NCBI GenBank assembly: GCA_964493945.1
Contig: CAZBQG010000213.1
Location: 1 to 7,842, forward strand
Length of the DNA: 7,842 bases
Source: CAZBQG01 sp964493945
GTDB taxonomy: Bacteria; Pseudomonadota; Alphaproteobacteria; Rhodospirillales; UBA2165
Direction: 5' to 3'
The position numbers were made by a program, and so were the translations under genes. Numbering within the stretch: the stretch's first letter is position 1; each line of letters starts with the position of its first letter. Shown here one piece after another: positions 1 to 6,125 of the stretch. Under the pieces are notes generated by a model. The model saw only the letters and a program-made list of their open reading frames with translations, was not told the origin of the DNA and did no database searches.

Positions 1-997
1 CATCACCTATCGCTGTGCCTTGGATGAATCCTGGACCATGGATTTCATCAGTGATGAGGTGGAAACGCTCACCGGCTATCCCGGATCGGATTTTATCGGC
101 AACAAAAAGCGCTCATTTGCCTCGATCATTCATCCCGATGATGAGGCGATGGTCACGGAAACCGTCGTCCGCGCGGTTGAGGAAAAAAAGCCCTACGATA
201 TCGAATACCGCATCCGGGCTTCCGATGGCCAAGTCAAGTGGGTTTTCGAGAAAGGGTAGGCGAACTTCGCCGCGGTGGGAAGGTTGGATTTCCTGGAAGG
301 CGTGGTGGTTGATATGACGGAGCGCAAACAGGCCGAAGCAAAGATCAATGAATCCCTGGCCGAAAAGGAAGTCCTGCTCCGGGAAATCCATCATCGGGTG
401 AAGAATAACTTTCAGGTCATCGCCAGCCTGCTGAGCCTGCAGGCAGACAAAAATGAAAACCCGACCGTCAGGAATGCGCTGGAGGACAGCCGCCACCGGG
501 TCATCGCCATGGCCCAGGCCCATGAGCAATTATACAAATCGGAAAATCTGGCTAACATCAGCGCCAATGAATATCTGACGGCCATAATTCAGGGATTGAA
601 CTTGACCGCCGGCCTGGGGGAACAATCCGTGTCAATGGCTGTCGATATCTAGGATATTGCTCTGGATGGCGATCAGGCCATTTCCTGTGGCCAGGCGGTT
701 ATCGAACTGGCGACCAACGCGGTGAAACATGCCTTCCCCGATGGCCGCCCCGGCAATATCGAAATTTCCATGCGGCGGGCAGACCCGGGTTCGGTAGAGC
801 TGGCCGTCGCGGATGACGGCGTGGGCTTGCCGGTGGATTTGGAAGCGTTGCGCTCCTCCACCCTCGGATTGCGTCTGGTGGATGGTTTTGCCGCCAAGCT
901 CAAGGGCGAAGTGATCGTCCAACAAGAGGGTGGAACAAGATTTCAAATATGCTTTTCTGAAAAAGGAACGCTGCCCGAAAGTGAAACCCCGGCCTGA
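1..997 (+). pseudogene. PAS/HisKA_2 sensor histidine kinase, 5'-truncated by the window, interrupted by two in-frame TAG codons
   Basis: Read in one frame from base 2 to the TGA at 995-997, this encodes a soluble sensor histidine kinase. A PAS domain comes first (about 2-330), with DESWTMDFIS, TGYPGSDFIG, the HPDD motif and a closing VVVDMTERKQAE. A HisKA_2 dimerisation/phosphoacceptor region follows (about 340-570, LLREIHHRVKNNFQVIASLL; the candidate phospho-His is in the HH pair at 389-394). An HATPase_c domain ends it: N box ELATNAVKHAF (Asn at 716-718), G1 VADDGVGLP and G2 STLGLRLV. By family knowledge it would autophosphorylate and pass phosphate to an unlinked response regulator; no regulator is seen here. 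TAG codons at 257-259 (after WVFEKG) and 650-652 (after SMAVDI) break it without any frame shift, and the spacing of conserved motifs across both is normal. As read, the longest uninterrupted pieces separate the PAS, HisKA_2 and ATPase parts, so I call it a pseudogene unless TAG is read through. The N-terminus lies outside the window. Confidence 0.85.
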
Positions 998-1099
998 TCA
1001 TCCCCTATTCGTTGGCGGTGCGGGCTTCTCAAAGCCCTTCAATTCTGCCGGATCATCGGGTGATTTCTCGAATTTGGGCAGCCCATCGTTAAACGGAAA
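998..1099 (-). other. In-frame C-terminal remnant of the GFA gene beyond a premature TAG
   Basis: Continuing past the TAG at 1100-1102 in the same frame gives 33 sense codons (FPFNDGLPKFEKSPDDPAEL and onward to PTNRG) and a TGA at 998-1000. The string resembles the usual GFA-family ending, in which a WTKSA-like motif is followed by a Trp, an acidic-Gly stretch, LPxFE and an acidic-Pro segment. The composition looks coding. The TGA directly abuts the TGA of the convergent kinase (shared TGATCA at 995-1000), as expected for two genuine gene ends. I infer that this is the original C-terminus of the GFA protein, either lost through the nonsense codon or made by readthrough. Confidence 0.65.
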
Positions 1100-1462
1100 C
1101 TAGGTGAGCGCGCTCTTTGTCCAGGTATGGGCGATGGGGGGGAAATCGTTTGGCTCATCAAGGGTGCCGCCTCTGATCACCACTACCGGATTGCCGGGGG
1201 CCGGTTGGGAGCAAACACGGGTCGCGCAATCCGCGCAAAAAAGGCTGGTCTTGGTGCGGCCGCTTTCGCCGATGAGCTGGCTGGAGTGGGGCTGGCCGGT
1301 CAACGTGAAATCTTCGGCCTTGGCCCAGACTGAGATGCCGAAGGCGCTGGCCGACGTAATCCGGCAATCGGTGCAATGACAAGTATCGAAGGTCAGTGGT
1401 TCGGATTTGAATTCATAGCGGACGGCGCCGCACCGGCAGCCGCCCGTATAAGGTGGAGGCAT
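1100..1462 (-). CDS. GFA/CENP-V family zinc-binding protein, apparently truncated at the C-terminus by TAG
   Basis: This encodes 120 residues of the GFA (glutathione-dependent formaldehyde-activating enzyme-like) family, small cytoplasmic zinc proteins of Mss4-like fold. Most members have no proven substrate. The metal-ligand cysteines are all visible: C9 and C11 in GGCRCGAVRYEF, C28, C30 and C33 in CHCTDC, and C76 and C79 in FCADC. The HTWTKSA motif near the end is also typical. I chose the ATG at 1462 because GGGAG lies 7 bases upstream and the family consensus starts here; the frame is open further upstream but would run into the neighbouring gene. It begins 14 bases after the stop of the Fe-S protein gene, so the two form an operon. 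The stop is a TAG at 1100-1102, placed where relatives usually carry Trp, and 33 more plausible codons follow in frame. The family call is firm; the in vivo function and the effect of truncation are not known. Confidence 0.85.
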   Translation of the reverse strand: MPPPYTGGCRCGAVRYEFKSEPLTFDTCHCTDCRITSASAFGISVWAKAEDFTLTGQPHSSQLIGESGRTKTSLFCADCATRVCSQPAPGNPVVVIRGGTLDEPNDFPPIAHTWTKSALT

Positions 1463-1476
1463 GACTTTACTCCCGG

Positions 1477-2505
1477 TTAGTCGCGGATGCTGAAATTGGC
1501 GGTCCGGAGCGGTCGCTTTTCCCCCATCCAATTCATCTCCCGTTCTTCCGGGGTCAGGGCGGAAACTTTTTCATCGAAATCCTCCAGCTTCAGATCGCCC
1601 TGCCCGGAGAGCAGCTTGAGCATACCGGCCCCGTCTTTTGCTTCGCGGATCATTTTGGCCACTTCTTTATATTCCTGCTTCATGCCGGCCCGGGCATTCA
1701 TGGGACAGACCGAAAGGCAAATCTTACAGCCATAGAGCCGCAAAAAATGAGGATGGCATTTGGGCGTTTCCACCTGCCAGCGTACCATGCCGCCCACATC
1801 CGTCTTTTGTGGCAGGATGGCTTCGCCCGGACAAAAGCGGGTGCAGATATCGCAGTTGGTGCAGATCTCATCCATGCCGAAATCCTTAGGCCCGTCGGCC
1901 ACCAGGGGCATGTCGGTGGAGACCGCCGAAATGCGGATACCCGATCCCAGATCGGGTGAAATCAGACTGCCATGTTTGCCCAGCTCTCCCAGACCGGCCA
2001 ATTGCCCATAGGCCGGCAGGGGCAGTTCGCCACTATTGGCCTGCACCCTTGCGTCGTACCCGTAGGCGCTGATGCGCATGGCCAGGCGCGTCGCCAATTC
2101 GTCCAGCAGGAAATAGGTCTTGTGAACATCTTCCTGGGATTTGGGGCCGATATCGATCATGGCGTCGAAAGCCATGGGCATGAGAAAGACGATAACCGAT
2201 TTATGGTCCAATTCCTCCGCTTCGGCGAAGGTGATGTTGGGATCATATTCGGCGATACCCACCCGGGTGGCACCCAGATCCAGACTCATTTGTTTGATTT
2301 CTTCGCTCAGCGCCGCGAAATCCTTGATCTCGGCCCGGTTGGGATTGGCCGGCGGATGACGCTGGGGGGAAATAATATTGCGGTTCATATAGACCCACCA
2401 TTTGGCTTCGTCCGGGAAGCGCGATCCGAATATCTTTTGCATGGGGCTGACGCCTTGCGCCGTGCGGGGAATTTTTCCGGCCCGGCTCGCATCCAACAAC
2501 GACAT
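1477..2505 (-). CDS. Cytoplasmic two-[4Fe-4S] protein of the QueG / reductive-dehalogenase-like superfamily
   Basis: The protein has 342 residues. The C-terminal half carries a bacterial-ferredoxin-type pair of cluster sites: C215, C218, C221 and C225 in CTNCDICTRFCP, then C260, C263 and C267 in CKICLSVCP, with C250 as the probable fourth ligand. Before it, residues about 162-200 (LPAYGQLAGLGELGKHGSLI, then SPDLGSGIR and TDMPL) match the region that contacts the corrinoid in epoxyqueuosine reductase QueG and in reductive dehalogenases. By family knowledge this suggests a cobalamin-dependent or related reductase; corrinoid binding and substrate are inference. There is no Tat or Sec signal and no membrane segment, so it should be cytoplasmic, unlike respiratory dehalogenases. 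The N-terminal 60 residues and the C-terminal tail after residue 275 are not QueG-like, so I do not call it queG. The ATG at 2505 is supported by AGGAG 7 bases upstream (2513-2517). It is the first gene of an operon with the GFA gene and is divergent from the CoA-transferase gene. It ends in TAA. Confidence 0.8.
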   Translation of the reverse strand: MSLLDASRAGKIPRTAQGVSPMQKIFGSRFPDEAKWWVYMNRNIISPQRHPPANPNRAEIKDFAALSEEIKQMSLDLGATRVGIAEYDPNITFAEAEELDHKSVIVFLMPMAFDAMIDIGPKSQEDVHKTYFLLDELATRLAMRISAYGYDARVQANSGELPLPAYGQLAGLGELGKHGSLISPDLGSGIRISAVSTDMPLVADGPKDFGMDEICTNCDICTRFCPGEAILPQKTDVGGMVRWQVETPKCHPHFLRLYGCKICLSVCPMNARAGMKQEYKEVAKMIREAKDGAGMLKLLSGQGDLKLEDFDEKVSALTPEEREMNWMGEKRPLRTANFSIRD

Positions 2506-2535
2506 TTCATCTCTCCTCTTGGTGGGTTAAAGCTA

Positions 2536-2561
2536 GACTATATCTTTTCCTGGAATTGACA
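2536..2561 (-). promoter_or_regulatory. Candidate promoter for the Fe-S/GFA operon with embedded palindrome
   Basis: On the minus strand, TTGTCA (2561-2556) is followed 16 bases later by TAGTCT (about 2539-2534), a plausible but imperfect sigma70-like pair upstream of the ATG at 2505. The spacer contains the 9-base palindrome TTCCAGGAA (2555-2547), where a bound repressor would block polymerase. This is a pattern call only. Confidence 0.3.
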
Positions 2562-2574
2562 AAGGCAGCAATTC
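2553..2574. promoter_or_regulatory. Perfect inverted repeat GAATTG-N10-CAATTC
   Basis: GAATTG at 2553-2558 and CAATTC at 2569-2574 are exact inverted copies with a 10-base spacer, so the half-sites are 16 bp apart centre to centre. They lie in the divergent intergenic region and overlap the candidate minus-strand -35. The geometry suits a dimeric transcription factor on one DNA face. The regulator is unknown. Confidence 0.35.
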
Positions 2575-2581
2575 GTCCAAC

Positions 2582-2610
2582 TTGAGACTGTTTGGCTAGG
2601 GTGTTAGTGT
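2582..2610 (+). promoter_or_regulatory. Candidate promoter for the CoA-transferase/crotonase operon
   Basis: TTGAGA (2582-2587) and TAGTGT (2605-2610) are separated by 17 bases, giving a housekeeping-type promoter of the loose form common in alphaproteobacteria. The expected transcription start is near 2617, which leaves a leader of about 66 bases before the GTG at 2683. It is the best-spaced + strand match in the divergent region. It was not compared with a scored model. Confidence 0.4.
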
Positions 2611-2620
2611 GCCCCCATAA

Positions 2621-2636
2621 CAGTTCCAGGAAACTG
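2621..2636. promoter_or_regulatory. Candidate operator CAGTT-N6-AACTG around palindrome TTCCAGGAA
   Basis: CAGTT (2621-2625) and AACTG (2632-2636) are inverted arms around a core that includes the palindrome TTCCAGGAA (2624-2632). The site lies just past the predicted + strand start point, a repressor-like position. A related element, CARTTCCAGGAAA in opposite orientation, sits at 2546-2558, so each divergent gene would have one copy about 40-50 bases before its start codon. The same 9-mer also occurs inside coding sequence at 290-298 and 4909-4917, which weakens the case. Confidence 0.3.
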
Positions 2637-2682
2637 GCTGAATTCAGCGGTTTTTGATCAAGTTCAGCAAGGAGTATAGCCG

Positions 2683-3867
2683 GTGCCAGCCCAACCCGCA
2701 TCACAAGCGCTTCAAGGTCTTAAGGTGCTCGATCTGACCCGGGCCAGGGCCGGCCCCACGACGGTCAAGCAACTGGCCGATTGGGGCGCCGACGTGATCA
2801 AGATCGAAGGGCCGGAAGCGGCCAAGTCCATGGATCTTGGCACGCGCCATGGATCGGATTTCCAGAACCTGCACCGCAACAAGCGAAGCCTCATTCTCGA
2901 TCTCAAGGAACCTGACGGGCTGGCCGTATTCATGCGCATGGTGGAAAGCGCCGATGTGGTGGTCGAGAATTACCGGCCCAATGTCAAACACCGTCTGGGC
3001 GTCGATTATGACAGCCTGAAAAAGGTCAATCCCAGGATCGTGCTGGGCTCCATCTCCGGCTTCGGTCAGGACGGTCTCTATGCCGAGCGGCCGGGTCTGG
3101 ATCAGATCGCCCAGGGCATGGGCGGTCATATGGCGGTCACCGGCGAAGCGGGAAGGGGGCCAATGCGCGCAGGTATTGCCGTCGCCGACATGTCGGCCGG
3201 GCTGCTCTGCGCCAATGCCATTCTCATGGCCTTGTTGGAACGCGAAAAATCTGACGAGGGGCAATGGGTTCATACCTCCTTGCTCGAAGCCCAGATTTTC
3301 ATGTTGGATTTTCAGGCGGCGCGCTGGCTGATGGAGGGCGAGGTGGCGGGCCAGGCCGGCAACGAACATCCGACCATCGTGCCGACGGGCACGTTTGAGA
3401 CCAGTGACGGCTATGTCAACATGTCGCCGGGTCCCTCCATGTGGGAGCGCTTCTGCAAGGTCTTGGATGCGCCGGAATTAAGTGAGGATCCGGATTACCA
3501 GACCTATCCCGACCGCCAGCGTAACCGGGTGAGGCTGGTGGAGGATATCCAGACCCATACCAGGAAAAAAGACAGCGCCACCTGGGTGCGTCTGCTCAAC
3601 TTGGCCGGTGTGCCCTGCGGTCCCATCCTGGGCGTCGATGAAACTTTCGGCGATCCCCAGGTCGAGCATCTGGGCATGGCCCAGACGGTGACCAGCGATG
3701 CACTGGGCGAAACCACACTGGTGGGGCAGGCCATCCATATGAGCCGCACCCCCAATGAATTGGTCCGGGCTAGCCCCGAACCAGGCGAGAACGGGTTGGA
3801 AGTACTGGCCGAGTTGGGCTACAGCGAGGCGGAGCTGGCCGATTTGAAGGCCCGTGAAATCATTTGA
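2683..3867 (+). CDS. Family III CoA-transferase (CaiB/BaiF-type)
   Basis: This is a 394-residue, full-length cytoplasmic enzyme that by family moves CoA from an acyl-CoA donor to a carboxylic acid through an aspartyl mixed-anhydride intermediate. The N-terminal signature is clear (VLDLTRARAGPTTVKQLADW, then GADVIKIEGPE), as are NKRSLILDLK, VVVENYRPNV and the SISGFGQDG loop. The catalytic Asp is D169 in AVADMSAG, aligned with the active-site Asp of formyl-CoA transferase. The conserved GQWVHTSLLEA segment and the PTGTFETSDGYV region follow. The GTG start at 2683 is supported by AAGGAG at 2669-2674, 8 bases away, and no nearer in-frame ATG fits the family start. The crotonase gene follows 44 bases later on the same strand, so a shared pathway is likely: activation of an acid to its CoA thioester, then modification. 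The substrate cannot be read from sequence, and annotations such as carnitine, oxalate or succinate transfer would be guesses. It ends in TGA. Confidence 0.92.
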   Translation: MPAQPASQALQGLKVLDLTRARAGPTTVKQLADWGADVIKIEGPEAAKSMDLGTRHGSDFQNLHRNKRSLILDLKEPDGLAVFMRMVESADVVVENYRPNVKHRLGVDYDSLKKVNPRIVLGSISGFGQDGLYAERPGLDQIAQGMGGHMAVTGEAGRGPMRAGIAVADMSAGLLCANAILMALLEREKSDEGQWVHTSLLEAQIFMLDFQAARWLMEGEVAGQAGNEHPTIVPTGTFETSDGYVNMSPGPSMWERFCKVLDAPELSEDPDYQTYPDRQRNRVRLVEDIQTHTRKKDSATWVRLLNLAGVPCGPILGVDETFGDPQVEHLGMAQTVTSDALGETTLVGQAIHMSRTPNELVRASPEPGENGLEVLAELGYSEAELADLKAREII

Positions 3868-3890
3868 CCCGTCGGGGTATTCTTTTTTTT
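3867..3890 (+). terminator. Weak intrinsic-terminator-like hairpin between CoA-transferase and crotonase
   Basis: ACCC (3867-3870), loop GTCG and GGGT (3875-3878) form a 4-bp stem, followed after a few bases by eight T residues (3883-3890). The stem starts in the stop codon of the CoA-transferase gene. Such a short stem would terminate only partly, so it may lower expression of the downstream gene rather than end the operon. Confidence 0.3.
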
Positions 3891-3911
3891 ATGCGGAGTT
3901 ACAGGTAAATC

Positions 3912-4700
3912 ATGGATACAGACAAAATTCTCATGCGCAAGGAAGGCCCCCTTGGGCGGCTGATCATCAACAACCCGGATAAGCGCAACGCCATTTCCAT
4001 GGATATGGCCGTGCGCGCCGGCGAGGTCCTGGAGGAATTCGATCAGGACCCCGATATCCGGGTGGTCATCATCAGCGGCGAAGGCGAAAAGGCCTTCGTG
4101 GCGGGGGCCGATATTTCCGAATTCGACAAGCGCCGGAAAGATGCGGATACGGCGGCCAGTTATGAGAAAACCGCCTCGGCCCTGTTCAGCGGGGTGCGCA
4201 CCATCGCCAAGCCGACCATCGCCATGATCCACGGCTATTGCATGGGCGGCGGCGTTGCCTTGGCCTGCGGCTGCGACATACGGATTTGCGCCGAAGGATC
4301 GGTCTTCGCCATCCCGGCGGGGCGTCTGGGGCTGGCCTACCGGGTCGATCTGACCCGCTGGCTGGTCGATGCGGTGGGACCGGGCCGGGCCAAGGAAATT
4401 CTATTCACGGCGCGCCGCATGGACGCCCAGGAAGCTTACCGCATGGGGCTGGTCAATCATGTGGTGGCGTTGGATGAATTGGAAAGCTATGTGGTGGAAT
4501 TCGCCGGCTCCATCGCCGAGAACGCGCCTCTGACCATGGCCGCAGCCAAGGGCATCATCAATGAAATCGTCAGGGGCGAGCGCGATTTTGATGGTCCGGC
4601 CTGCGGCAAACTGATTGCGGCCTGCATGGACAGCGAGGATTTCGCCGAAGGCCGCAAGGCTTTCGCTGAAAAACGCAAACCGGAATTTAAGGGACGCTAG
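3912..4700 (+). CDS. Crotonase-fold (enoyl-CoA hydratase/isomerase family) protein lacking both hydratase glutamates
   Basis: The 262 residues cover a complete crotonase fold, the usual length. Visible features are the first oxyanion-hole segment AFVAGADISEF (61-71), the second at HGYCMGGGVAL (108-118), the CDIRIC strand and the RLGLAYRVDLTRWLVDAVGP to AKEILFTARRMDAQEAYRMG stretch. The C-terminus KRKPEFKGR is typical. In rat mitochondrial crotonase two glutamates 20 residues apart (Glu144, Glu164) activate water; the matching positions here are A116 (GGGVA) and A136 (AIPAG), again 20 apart. CoA binding and enolate stabilisation should be intact, but classical syn-hydration is doubtful; isomerase, decarboxylase, lyase or an untested activity are alternatives. 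The ATG at 3912 has AGGT 5 bases upstream and a further GGAG at 3895-3898. It lies 44 bases after the CoA-transferase gene. It ends in TAG, which looks genuine because the protein end matches the family and the next frame runs into the opposing gene. Confidence 0.9.
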   Translation: MDTDKILMRKEGPLGRLIINNPDKRNAISMDMAVRAGEVLEEFDQDPDIRVVIISGEGEKAFVAGADISEFDKRRKDADTAASYEKTASALFSGVRTIAKPTIAMIHGYCMGGGVALACGCDIRICAEGSVFAIPAGRLGLAYRVDLTRWLVDAVGPGRAKEILFTARRMDAQEAYRMGLVNHVVALDELESYVVEFAGSIAENAPLTMAAAKGIINEIVRGERDFDGPACGKLIAACMDSEDFAEGRKAFAEKRKPEFKGR

Positions 4701-4731
4701 TTCTTGGGGCGGGGGCAGCCAGGATCGGGGT

Positions 4732-6054
4732 TTAATCCACGATCGTCTTCAAGTCCAATTGCCCCATGGCGCTGAGCAAAGTGTAGGTGGCAACCGCCAC
4801 ATCCGATTGGGCGGCGACCGCGTCGCTATTGGCGTTGATCAGGGCCGTTTCACCAGCCAGAACATCCAGCAGGGACCGGTTGCCAAGCTTGCGTTCCTTG
4901 CGGGCCAGTTCCAGGAACTCCGCCGCGATATTGGCCTGATTGGTAAGCAGTGTGGCATTTTCCTGATTGGTCACCAGATTTTGCCAGGCGTTACGCACCT
5001 GTTCTTCCACAGTGTTCCGCAATTCACCCGTGCGCCGGCTGGCCGCGACGGCGTCGCTGGACGAAGCCCGGACGGAATTGATCGCGGTCAGGCCCAAATT
5101 GATAGGCCAGCTTAGCTGCACCTTGCCAACCCGTTCATATTGATGACCGGGGGTGCCGCCCACATCGTCTTTGTATTTGGTTTCTGCGACCGCTTCGAAT
5201 TTGGGCAGGACGCCGGCCGTGGTCGATTTGATTTTTTCCTGGGCGATGACCGCATCGGTGTGCGAAGCGATCAGTTTGGGGTTCTCCAAAAGGGCGATGG
5301 CGACGGCTTCCTCGATGGTCTTGGGAATTTGGTCCGTCGGCAGAATGGGTTTGGCCAGATTGGCCACATCGTCGGGGAATTTATCAAAGACCGTATGGAA
5401 AGTGTTGAGCGCCAAACGAAGGGCACCCGCCGCCTGGACGCGCCGAACCTCAGCGCCAGCCAATTGGGTTTTGGCCTGCAGCACATCGGTGGACAAGCCG
5501 GCGCCACGCTTGACCAGCATGCTTTCAAGTTCGGTCTGCTTGGCGATGTTGGCAATGGATTGTTTGGCGAATTCGACCTTGGCGGCGGATTTCTTGACTT
5601 CCAGATAGGCGGTGATGGCGCGCAGTATCAAATCCTGACGGGCGGCGCGCAAATCGGCACCGGCCTTTTCATGGGTCAGCTTGGCGGACTGCACATTTGA
5701 TCTGGTCAGGCCAAAGTCCCACAGCAACTGGGTGACGGTCAAATCCACTTCCCGGGTGACCATGCCCGTATCCGCCGATCCGAAGGGTTTATCAATTCTT
5801 TCGGCGCCCATATGGGCCGAAACATTTAAACCCGGAAAATAATCACCGCGCGATTCACGGATGCGTTCCTTGGCAGCGATCATGCCAGCCTGGGAAGCCA
5901 AGATGGAATCGTGCGATTTAAGGACCTTGGGCAGGAGTTCGCTCAACTGTTCTGCCTGGGCCGGCAGGGCATGAAAAACCAAGCTCACAGCCAAAATCGG
6001 TACAATCCCAGCCGTTCCACCAAGTCTGTTTGTGGCGCCCCAAGAAAAGATCAT
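4732..6054 (-). CDS. TolC-family outer-membrane efflux/secretion channel protein
   Basis: The protein has 440 residues from the chosen start. Residues 1-34 form a Sec signal peptide with a hydrophobic core (IVPILAVSLVFHALPAQA, predicted cleavage after AQA). Two OEP repeats follow, rich in long alpha-helical coiled-coil segments. Typical elements include SRGDYFPGLNVSAHMG, TVTQLLWDFGLT, LVKRGAGLSTDVLQAKTQLA, VGKVQLSWPINLG and the closing GNRSLLDVLAGETALINAN. TolC proteins trimerise into a channel through the outer membrane and periplasm, working with inner-membrane ABC or RND pumps. This one resembles channels used for type I secretion of large adhesins or toxins, but no ABC or membrane-fusion partner is in the window, so that assignment is tentative. 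The ATG at 6054 gives a clean signal peptide. The frame remains open to a TTG at 6108, but that would add 18 residues with no ribosome site. It converges with the crotonase gene (31-base gap) and diverges from the cupin operon. Confidence 0.9.
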   Translation of the reverse strand: MIFSWGATNRLGGTAGIVPILAVSLVFHALPAQAEQLSELLPKVLKSHDSILASQAGMIAAKERIRESRGDYFPGLNVSAHMGAERIDKPFGSADTGMVTREVDLTVTQLLWDFGLTRSNVQSAKLTHEKAGADLRAARQDLILRAITAYLEVKKSAAKVEFAKQSIANIAKQTELESMLVKRGAGLSTDVLQAKTQLAGAEVRRVQAAGALRLALNTFHTVFDKFPDDVANLAKPILPTDQIPKTIEEAVAIALLENPKLIASHTDAVIAQEKIKSTTAGVLPKFEAVAETKYKDDVGGTPGHQYERVGKVQLSWPINLGLTAINSVRASSSDAVAASRRTGELRNTVEEQVRNAWQNLVTNQENATLLTNQANIAAEFLELARKERKLGNRSLLDVLAGETALINANSDAVAAQSDVAVATYTLLSAMGQLDLKTIVD

Positions 6055-6125
6055 TTTACCCCAATTCAACACCAAACCCGTTTGCCAGATTGGTGAAGAT
6101 AACCCCAAGGCACATTAAAAAACAA

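Noticed and set aside
290..298. TTCCTGGAA palindrome as an additional operator copy
   Set aside because: It lies inside the kinase frame and encodes ordinary residues, as does the copy at 4909-4917 in the TolC gene. Both are probably chance.
257..652. Pyrrolysine insertion at the kinase TAG codons
   Set aside because: Pyrrolysine is known mainly from methylamine methyltransferases, no pyl genes are visible, and the flanking residues suggest lost Gln/Glu codons. Kept only as a check in the findings.
1972..2559. Open frame of 195 codons on the + strand opposite the Fe-S protein
   Set aside because: It is a shadow of the strongly supported minus-strand gene with its cysteine motifs, and has no family resemblance.
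2701..3369. Open frame of 222 codons on the minus strand opposite the CoA-transferase
   Set aside because: It is His/Gln-rich mirror sequence of a clear CoA-transferase and has no motif of its own.
4698..4772. Readthrough of the crotonase TAG
   Set aside because: The protein already ends with the typical KRKPEFKGR terminus. The following codons look non-coding and overlap the opposing TolC gene, so this TAG is a normal stop.
4615..5700. Two + strand open frames (166 and 186 codons) opposite the TolC gene
   Set aside because: They lie antisense to a full-length TolC-family gene with a signal peptide; their Gly/Phe/Asp-rich content is typical of shadow frames.
6055..6108. N-terminal extension of the TolC-family protein to a TTG start at 6108
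   Set aside because: No ribosome site precedes it, and it would place 18 polar and mixed residues before an otherwise standard signal peptide starting at the ATG at 6054.
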